Source: Bradymonadales bacterium
GTDB taxonomy: Bacteria; Myxococcota_A; Bradymonadia; JAFGEP01
DNA: 50,188 nucleotides
Reading direction: 5' to 3'
NCBI GenBank assembly: GCA_016931535.1
Contig: JAFGEP010000156.1
Span: 1-50,188, forward strand
Shown here: piece by piece, positions 44,601 to 50,188 of the stretch
Layout of the letters: each line of letters opens with the position of its first letter
Numbering within the stretch: position 1 is the first letter of the stretch
The notes under the pieces: model-generated
Databases searched by the model: none
What the model was told of the DNA's origin: nothing
What the model saw: the letters and a program-made list of their open reading frames with translations, nothing else
Made by a program: the position numbers and the translations under genes

Positions 44601-45566
44601 GCCGCGAATCGGATGGCTGAACTCGGCCACCGCCACCACCTGCCCGTCCAGGACATCCACCCGTTCCGGTTCGGCCAGGGGAAGCGACACCGGCCTCATC
44701 AGACCCTCCTGGATGCGCCGGAGCTGTTCCAACAGCGCAGGGATGCTGGGATGGCGGTCCGAAGGGGATACTGCGGTGGCTCGTTCGATGACCGCACGCA
44801 GCAAGGGGTGCAGATCCGAAGGGAGCGTCCGGTGGTCATCCATCTGGTTGCGCAGGATCTCCACCGGGGTCCCGCGACCAAAGGGTGACTGGCCGGTCAG
44901 CAACGCAGCCAGAAGAGATCCGAAGCCATACACGTCCGCCGCCACCCCGACGGGGTACCGGAACCGCTGGGGATCGAGCAGCTCCGGCGCCACGAAGCCC
45001 GGGGTTCCCAGGCGGGTCGTGAGCTGGCTCAGCCGCTCGAAGTTGCGCGCCAGGCCAAAGTCCACCAGCTTGGCCCGCAGATCCTCGGTCACGATCACGT
45101 TGCTCGGCTTGACATCGCGATGAAGCACCGAGGCCGAGTGGGCGTGGGCCAGCGCCGACCCGACCTGGCGCGCCACCGCCAGCGCATCGAACACCCCCAA
45201 AGGCCCCCTCTGCGCAAGATGGTTCTCCAGGTCCTGGCCAGGCACATACTCCATGGCGATGAAGGGGGGATCGGAGACCTGGTAATCGTAGACCGAAACG
45301 ATGTGCGGGTGGCTCAGTCTGCACAGGGCGCGAAGCTCCATGACCAGGTCGTGGCACAGCCGCTCCCGCGTGGCGAAGGTCTTCAAGGCCACCTGTCTCA
45401 GTACCAGCGGCTGAAGCGAGAACAGGGGCAGCGTATCTCCCTCACCCCGGCCATCCGACCGCCGTTCCAGCTCCTCCACCAGGTAGACCCGGCCGAAGCC
45501 GCCACTCCCCAGCTCCCGGATCACCCGGTAGCGCTCCCCAACGATCTGTCCAGGCACAAGCATCAT
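41625..45566 (-). CDS. Ser/Thr kinase - Cas4/Dna2-like nuclease - SF1 helicase fusion
   Basis: One 1313-residue polypeptide carries three enzymes. (1) A Hanks kinase (about 10-290) has glycine loop GSGGFG (20-25), Lys62, HRDVKPSN (149-156) and DFG (169-171). (2) A PD-(D/E)xK nuclease (about 430-650) has His441, Asp527 and the Glu540-x-Lys542 pair (LELKTGK). Cys493, Cys632, Cys637, Cys644 and Cys648 look like a Cas4/Dna2/AddB iron-sulfur cluster. (3) A Dna2/UPF1-type SF1 helicase (about 855-1275) has Walker A GPPGTGKTT (880-888), DEAT (1016-1019), GDRCQLPPV (1040-1048), QYRMN (1095-1099), VDTAERFQGRE (1223-1233) and RRLNVAFTRAR (1254-1264). All catalytic residues appear intact. There is no membrane helix. 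The start is ATG 45566 (or 45563). QueG follows with ATGA overlap. The combination fits a phosphorylation-controlled DNA end-processing or defence enzyme; role is inference. Confidence 0.93.
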   Translation of the reverse strand: MMLVPGQIVGERYRVIRELGSGGFGRVYLVEELERRSDGRGEGDTLPLFSLQPLVLRQVALKTFATRERLCHDLVMELRALCRLSHPHIVSVYDYQVSDPPFIAMEYVPGQDLENHLAQRGPLGVFDALAVARQVGSALAHAHSASVLHRDVKPSNVIVTEDLRAKLVDFGLARNFERLSQLTTRLGTPGFVAPELLDPQRFRYPVGVAADVYGFGSLLAALLTGQSPFGRGTPVEILRNQMDDHRTLPSDLHPLLRAVIERATAVSPSDRHPSIPALLEQLRRIQEGLMRPVSLPLAEPERVDVLDGQVVAVAEFSHPIRGRGVKFEIATPKSSQVQRGFVYEESVGKGPGDLYQSLRCAWEGCELSLYSAVPLRSDRKGEFMTGDGLTVPVLEPHFLVSVTDVVASRGVRAPDCPARPFVDLREPDRHSLPLFVGGLLHQVMDQLVQAAPGRHSFSEVIEERLARNRLAAVATGLTDADLASVRREISGPCSWLQQLLSRQLEPSGRSTEVTRFSGKYGLEGRIDLAIVAPDRLELLELKTGKRQPPEHELQLRCYALLWDEYAGANGKSIQGRLIYSQPGLEKGVARLDHAQERPLLRSRNEIVAAHHALARGDLEGAMPAHGQWPERCGDLPCQYRQDRCRQQCANLGLTGQPRSGGSSDDLRQWHPVPPHLVSAARVYYRHFIRLVELEYLSLSRGQGEFTRSGGLDQRIEDLQAAAGVELVEWDPGSRAVRLAGSELVRFVPGTEVVLHRGAPDRDPILMGRIEVVDGDSVVIRCQGVEGLQQLSRDGWILERYLPRIGQVEVHQALYSLLTVRDPERLASILWGGDQESNGHSVRMPASPGVGEDALPPELNASQREAVLLALGESRPVLIHGPPGTGKTTVIAQLVERLVEQGKRVLVSAGTNTAVDNILLHLAKAGVDFLRLGHLEVDSPLRRRLSPEQIGRQVARDLGLSEPSVDRIAQRLRTVPVVAGTAHRCIRSHAMQAIKRLSGGPGRQVGPPVPFDVALVDEATQLVEPLALGVVLLARRFVLVGDRCQLPPVVTADEARTAYVRESPDEAAKRMNLRGLDFTLFERLTGRTPEVVLEVQYRMNRQIQELSNRLYYDGMLIPHPEVSNRRLSLLHAALRDLPGELVARWDPKRPLVWETLEGTDSGRCNPVEVKAVCETIAALFLSKVVEPEFASQIGVISPFRAQCFAIRQALGEVLGKETARLIEVDTAERFQGREKEVIFVSLVVSTWSDFVMDARRLNVAFTRARSKLIVFGPLQVISGYLAGHGDGAPPPLADRAQGAGCPGGSTPVDGEVAG

Positions 45567-45895
45567 TCCAATCCCAGGCTAGTCCCGGCAGGCCCGACCT
45601 ACAAGCTTGCCGGACGGTCCCCGGCTGCCTTCCCCCTGTGACCTCTCTCTCTTTCACTCCTGGCCGGCCAGCTTCGACCGGTCAACCGGCGGTCTGACCG
45701 GCCCTCGGCTCCTCCCGATTCCGCTGTCGGTATTCCCATCACTGCCGATCGGTTTTCGGGGTTTCGGGCCGTTCATTGCCACTGGACTCCAAGGTGAGGT
45801 TCCGCTAGCCTTCCGAGGTTGCACACACCGCAGCTCCGACCGCCAGCTGAAGCGCGGTAACCTGGTCCAAACAGCACTCGACGGAGAGAGAACTC
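45567..45895. other. Divergent intergenic region, no gene seen
   Basis: A 329-bp gap holds the promoters of the kinase-helicase gene (reverse) and the DUF4215 lipoprotein gene (forward). It has several GACCGG/CCGGTC half-sites near 45676-45700 that could pair, but no clear promoter hexamers, RNA gene or supported ORF. Confidence 0.4.
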
Positions 45896-48800
45896 ATGCG
45901 TCTTACCAGCCCATTCACCTACCTGGCACTCCTGGCCGGACTGGCCCTGACTTTCTTGGCCTGCGGCGACGATGCCGACACCGATGCCGATGCCTCCGCC
46001 GATCACGGGGACCTCGACCCCTGCCGTGGCCTGCCCCGCTGCTCCCCCCCCGGCACCACCTGCGTCGGAGACACGTTGGTGGTCTGCGCCATGAATGCCG
46101 ACGGATGCCTGGTCGAAACCTACCAGGACTGCACCACCCTCGAGGACGGCTACTGCGACGACACCCAGGTTCCCGCTCGATGCGTCGAGGGAGGGCTGGA
46201 CCCCTGCCGCGACAAGGTCCTGTGCGAGGAAGAGGGGCGCGAGTGCGATGGGGACACCCTGGTCATCTGTGCGCTCGACACCGAAGGTTGCCTGGTGGAG
46301 ACCGAGGTGGACTGCACCGACCTGCCCCAGTTCGAGTTTGGCGGGTACTGCGACGACACCCTGGATCCCGTCGCTTGCGCAGGATTGCCCGATCCCTGCC
46401 AGGGGCTCGAGAACCTCTGCGAGGTACCCGAGCGCCACTGCGAAGAGAACATCCTGGTGGTCTGCGCAGCCGATGAGTTCGGCTGCCTGGTGGAGACCGA
46501 GGCGGACTGCACCGACACCGACCAGGTATGCAACCCCCTGGCCGAACCGGCCCCCGCCTGCGTCGACCCCTGCAGCCTGATCGACACCTGCCCCGCCCCC
46601 TCCTACTGCGAGGAGCATATCCTGGTAACCTGCGTGGAGGACGCAGACGGCTGCCTGGTCCCGGATACGGAGGTGGACTGCCTGGAAGAACGCCTCCTGT
46701 GCGACGACCAGATCGATCCACCCGACTGCGTGCCGCGCGACACCTGCCCCGAGGCCATGGCCATCGACTGTCTGTCCGGAACGGTCACCGCCAATACCGG
46801 CGACACCGACACCAACAATCCGCCCTACGCCACCCACCGCCTGACCGGCTACTCTTGCACCTCGGGCATCTACAACGGCAACGAGTTCCTCTTCATCTTC
46901 ACCAGCGATCGGGCCGCCTACGTGACCGCCCTCTCCACCCGCCTGGGCACCGCCGGTGACTTCGACCTCTTCGCCCTCTCGGCCGCCGACGCCTACTGCG
47001 CCGAAGACACCTTGCTCTGCCTCGACAGCAGCCTGGGAACGGGAGCCACCGAGGTGGTCGATTTCAACGTGATGCCAGGCGAGTACGTCTTTTTGGTCTA
47101 TGACATCTACAGCACCTCCGCCAGCAGCATCACCACCGAGTTCACCCTGGAGATCGAATGCCGCATCTGCGGCGACGGGATCCTGACCGCTCCCGAAATC
47201 TGTGATGACGCCAACGGAAGGGGGGGAGACGGCTGCTCGACCCTGTGCACGGTGGAAGAGGGTTACATCTGCACCGGATCGCCCTCGGTCTGTCACCCCA
47301 TCGAGTGCGGAGACGGCATCATCGAAGGCGACGAAGAATGCGACGATGACAACACCAGCAACCTCGACGGCTGCTCCTTAGAATGCCTGGTGGAAAACGG
47401 CTGGTCCTGCCGCAACGAGCCATCCGACTGCCAGCAGTGGGAATGCGGCAACGGCGTCATCGACCCCTCCGAGGAGTGCGACGACGATGACACCGACAGC
47501 CTCGATGGCTGCTCCTCCTCCTGCCACATCGAGAGCGGGTGGGTCTGCCTCGGCGAGCCCTCCTTCTGCGCCTCGGGGGGCGATACCTGCGAACAGGCCA
47601 TCCCCCTGACCGCAGGCAGCTTCCAGCTCAACAACACCGGCTTTGTCAACAACTACACCGGCTATACCGGCGGCTCCTGCGGCTCCTACCGGACCGGCGC
47701 CGGCCCCGACATGGTGTTCTCCATCGCCGTCCCCGGCCGCAACCTCCTCCAGGTCGAGATGGACGGCTCCCCCTCCTCCATGGACGAGGTGGCGGCCCTG
47801 GTCAGTAGCTGCACCAACCTGGTCAATAGCTGCCTCGCCTATGGCGACGACCCCACCGCCGTCGTCCAGTACTTCAACCCCTCCACCGGTCCCGTCACCG
47901 TCTACCTGGTGGCCGATGGCTACTTGAGCTCCAGCGCCGGCCTCTTCGACCTGGACGTCACCTTCACCCCGGTGATCTGCGGCGACGGCGTGGTAGAAAG
48001 GGACGAGCAGTGCGACGACGGCCCCGGCACCCCCACCGGCGGCGACGGCTGCTCCCAGACCTGCACCTTCGAGGATGGCTGGGTCTGCGAAGGACAGCCC
48101 TCGGTGTGCCGCGAGATCGAATGCGGCGACGGTCTTGTCGAGGGCAACGAGCAGTGCGACCTGGGCGTGGAGGAAAACGACGACTTCGGCCTTTGCACCA
48201 CCAGCTGCATCTGGGCCGCTTGCGGGGATGGCTTTGTCAACACCCCCTACGTCCACGAGACGCTCTACAGCCCCGTGGTCACCAACCCCTTCGGGGTCTC
48301 CGGCCACGTCTGCGATGATTTCAGCGACTGCGCCTACCTCACCGACTGCGATGTCTCCACCGACGGCAGCGCACCCGAGCACGGCATCTGCCAGGCGCTG
48401 GGATTCCAGCGGGCGCTCACGGTGACCTGGGGAGACGGAGAGGGAGGATACGACGCGGCCCAGCTCCACGCCTACAACTGGTCCTGCACCGACTTCGTCT
48501 GCGGCCCCAGCGATGACGGCGACACCTCCAACGACTGCTACAGCTCCGAGATGCTCTACAGCATCACCTGCGTGGCCATCGGTGAAGAGCAGTGCGACGA
48601 GGGCGAAGACAACTCCAACGAGCCGGACGCCGCCTCCGGCTGCCGCACCGACTGCACCCCGGTCCGCTGTGGAGACCACATACAGGACACCGGAGAGGAG
48701 TGCGACGACGGGAACGACATCGACGACGACGGCTGCAGCAACGAGTGCGAGAACCCGATCTGCGGCGACAGCATCATCCAGACAGACGGCGGGGAGCAAT

Positions 48801-50149
48801 GCGACGTGGGCGGCACCCCGCCCTGGCCCGGCTGCGACGAGGAGTGCCAGGTCATCACCGGCTGGCGGTGCTTCGACATGCCTTCGGTCTGCGTGCAGGG
48901 TGGAAACCACTGCGGAGAACCGATCGACCTGTCCCCCTGGCTCAACGAGGGTCGAACCAGCTTCACCTTCGACACCAGCTCCTACACCAACCAGAGTGAC
49001 GGGTACGCCGGCCAATGCGGGACCGATCGGGCCGGAGCCGGACCGGACATGGTGTTTTCGCTCCACATCGATGCCCACCAGGCGGTCGAGATTTCGTCCG
49101 ATGCGACCTGGAACGAGGTGCTGGTACTCGCCGACACCTGTCTGGTCCCTTTCTCAGACTACTGCCTGCTCTATACGGCCGATGGATTTGTCGGCACCCA
49201 CAACGATACCGACACCGCCCTCGACCTGTTCCTGGTGGTGGATGGAGTCACCGCTACCGACAAAGGTGCCTTCGATATCGAGATCTCCTTCATCGACGTC
49301 GTGTGCGGCGACGGCGAGGTGACCACCTACGAGGAGTGCGATGACGGACCGGGAACACCCGCCGATGGCGACGGCTGCTCGGCGGCATGCATCATCGAGG
49401 AGGGCTGGAGCTGCGATGGGAGCCCATCGGACTGCCACGAGATCACCTGTGGCGACGGGCTCATCGAGGGAGACGAGGAATGCGACGACGGACCGGGGAC
49501 CCCCGCTGCGGAAGACGGTTGCTCTCTTGACTGCCTGGTGGAGACCGGATGGGCCTGCCGCAACGAGCCCTCCCAGTGCCACCTCATCGACTGTGGAGAC
49601 GGCTTCATCGACGAGGGAGAGGACTGCGACGATGACAACGAGCTGAGCGACGACGGCTGCTCCTCCTCCTGCGAGGTAGAGACGGGGTACGTCTGCACCG
49701 GCGAGCCCTCCGACTGCATCGCCGGCAGCCTGGGCGACACCTGTGCAACCGCCATCCGCCTGACCCCGGGCACCTACAACTACGACACCACCGAGATGAC
49801 CCGAGACTACACCGACTACGAAGGGCCCTGCGCAGAAATGGGAAGTTCTGGTTATGCCGCCGGCCCCGACATGGTGTTCGTGGTCAATGTCCCGGCAGGG
49901 AGCTCGCTCACCGCCAGCATGACCACCGTTGACGACTTCGACGCCGTCCTCGCGGTCGCCTCCGCCTGCCCGGACATTCTCACCTCCTGCATCACACTCT
50001 CCGACAGCGCATACTCCACTGGCACCGAGACGGTAACGGTGACCAACAGCACCGGTTCTGCTGCCGACTACTACATCGTGGCTGACGGATACTACTCCAC
50101 CAGTACCAGCGGTTACGGCCCATTCAGCCTCACCCTCACCATCGACTAG
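45896..50149 (+). CDS. Giant Cys-rich lipoprotein with DUF4215 and PPC-like repeats
   Basis: The 1417-residue protein starts at ATG 45896 (GGAGAG upstream). Its signal peptide ends FLAC (Cys23, lipobox). Residues about 41-280 hold five copies of a ~50-residue Cys-rich unit (Asp-Pro-Cys, 'Leu-Val-x-Cys-Ala', 'Gly-Cys-Leu-Val-Glu-Thr', 'Asp-Cys'). A first beta-sandwich-like module follows (about 282-420). Then nine or so DUF4215 repeats (CGDG-x-x-x-x-x-Glu-x-Cys-Asp-Asp, 'Asp-Gly-Cys-Ser', 'Gly-Trp-x-Cys') come in groups of three, separated by three more PPC-like modules that share GAGPDMVFS or AGPDMVF. DUF4215 repeats are typical of Myxococcota surface proteins and probably coordinate calcium through the Asp pairs. 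The final module ends at the stop, so the protein is complete. The Asp/Cys content predicts a long, disulfide-braced, calcium-binding stalk. Confidence 0.9.
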   Translation: MRLTSPFTYLALLAGLALTFLACGDDADTDADASADHGDLDPCRGLPRCSPPGTTCVGDTLVVCAMNADGCLVETYQDCTTLEDGYCDDTQVPARCVEGGLDPCRDKVLCEEEGRECDGDTLVICALDTEGCLVETEVDCTDLPQFEFGGYCDDTLDPVACAGLPDPCQGLENLCEVPERHCEENILVVCAADEFGCLVETEADCTDTDQVCNPLAEPAPACVDPCSLIDTCPAPSYCEEHILVTCVEDADGCLVPDTEVDCLEERLLCDDQIDPPDCVPRDTCPEAMAIDCLSGTVTANTGDTDTNNPPYATHRLTGYSCTSGIYNGNEFLFIFTSDRAAYVTALSTRLGTAGDFDLFALSAADAYCAEDTLLCLDSSLGTGATEVVDFNVMPGEYVFLVYDIYSTSASSITTEFTLEIECRICGDGILTAPEICDDANGRGGDGCSTLCTVEEGYICTGSPSVCHPIECGDGIIEGDEECDDDNTSNLDGCSLECLVENGWSCRNEPSDCQQWECGNGVIDPSEECDDDDTDSLDGCSSSCHIESGWVCLGEPSFCASGGDTCEQAIPLTAGSFQLNNTGFVNNYTGYTGGSCGSYRTGAGPDMVFSIAVPGRNLLQVEMDGSPSSMDEVAALVSSCTNLVNSCLAYGDDPTAVVQYFNPSTGPVTVYLVADGYLSSSAGLFDLDVTFTPVICGDGVVERDEQCDDGPGTPTGGDGCSQTCTFEDGWVCEGQPSVCREIECGDGLVEGNEQCDLGVEENDDFGLCTTSCIWAACGDGFVNTPYVHETLYSPVVTNPFGVSGHVCDDFSDCAYLTDCDVSTDGSAPEHGICQALGFQRALTVTWGDGEGGYDAAQLHAYNWSCTDFVCGPSDDGDTSNDCYSSEMLYSITCVAIGEEQCDEGEDNSNEPDAASGCRTDCTPVRCGDHIQDTGEECDDGNDIDDDGCSNECENPICGDSIIQTDGGEQCDVGGTPPWPGCDEECQVITGWRCFDMPSVCVQGGNHCGEPIDLSPWLNEGRTSFTFDTSSYTNQSDGYAGQCGTDRAGAGPDMVFSLHIDAHQAVEISSDATWNEVLVLADTCLVPFSDYCLLYTADGFVGTHNDTDTALDLFLVVDGVTATDKGAFDIEISFIDVVCGDGEVTTYEECDDGPGTPADGDGCSAACIIEEGWSCDGSPSDCHEITCGDGLIEGDEECDDGPGTPAAEDGCSLDCLVETGWACRNEPSQCHLIDCGDGFIDEGEDCDDDNELSDDGCSSSCEVETGYVCTGEPSDCIAGSLGDTCATAIRLTPGTYNYDTTEMTRDYTDYEGPCAEMGSSGYAAGPDMVFVVNVPAGSSLTASMTTVDDFDAVLAVASACPDILTSCITLSDSAYSTGTETVTVTNSTGSAADYYIVADGYYSTSTSGYGPFSLTLTID

Positions 50150-50188
50150 TGAACAAGATCTCGTCCGCTGTCCCAATTGTGGGTTGTG

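Noticed and set aside
47378..49078. Long reverse open frame inside the DUF4215 gene
   Set aside because: It is Val/Ala/Gly-rich, an expected shadow of the Asp/Cys-rich forward repeats.

Overview
The window is GC-rich bacterial chromosome, densely and conventionally coded, with no rRNA, tRNA, phage, transposon or CRISPR array that I could recognise. The gene content points to a Gram-negative, predatory or social deltaproteobacterial-type lineage (Myxococcota, Bradymonadota or relatives). The reasons are many secreted lipoproteins, Cys-rich DUF4215 ('Myxococcus cysteine-rich') repeats, an AgmX/PglI-type TonB-like domain, two Hanks-type Ser/Thr kinases with unusual accessory domains, an FHA-GAF-PAS hybrid histidine kinase, and an rpoN-hpf-ptsN-hprK-PTS cluster. 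The lineage call is inference from domain content only.

Layout. 1-3.9 kb: the tail of a DUF255 (YyaL/SPATA20-like) gene, a convergent overlapping Sir2 deacylase, a B12-binding radical SAM/DUF4080 protein and a membrane-anchored coiled-coil protein with an Arg-Ser-rich tail. 4.2-11.5 kb: a co-directional run of a TonB-like-domain protein, a lipoprotein with two ExbD-like modules, a secreted protein with four PsbP/DcrB-like repeats, and a zinc-ribbon Ser/Thr kinase with a propeller-like C-terminus. 11.5-19.5 kb: MscS channel, amidohydrolase, four-repeat secreted lipoprotein, hybrid histidine kinase, small lipoprotein and outer-membrane barrel protein. 19.8-27.5 kb: a large PKD-containing lipoprotein, a helical protein with a possible degenerate RelA/SpoT fold, an EHD/dynamin-like GTPase and a membrane metallophosphoesterase. 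27.6-32.6 kb: polynucleotide phosphorylase, a DUF2058 protein and CTP synthase.

32.9-39.3 kb is one forward operon: rpoN, hpf, a PtsN-like EIIA, HPr kinase, mannose-family EIIA and EIIB, HPr and enzyme I. It has a complete phosphorelay and the HPr(Ser) kinase but no membrane permease (IIC/IID), so it probably acts in regulation rather than sugar uptake. 39.3-45.6 kb (reverse strand): a low-complexity protein, an ArsR-type repressor, QueG and, overlapping queG, a 1313-residue fusion of a Ser/Thr kinase, a Cas4/Dna2-like iron-sulfur nuclease and a Dna2/UPF1-type SF1 helicase. 45.9-50.1 kb: a 1417-residue lipoprotein in which DUF4215 repeats alternate with beta-sandwich-like modules.

The most promising candidate for a new system is the kinase-nuclease-helicase fusion. 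All catalytic motifs of the three enzymes appear intact in one polypeptide, which suggests a DNA-processing machine controlled by phosphorylation. The permease-less PTS and the TonB/ExbD-like/kinase run come next.
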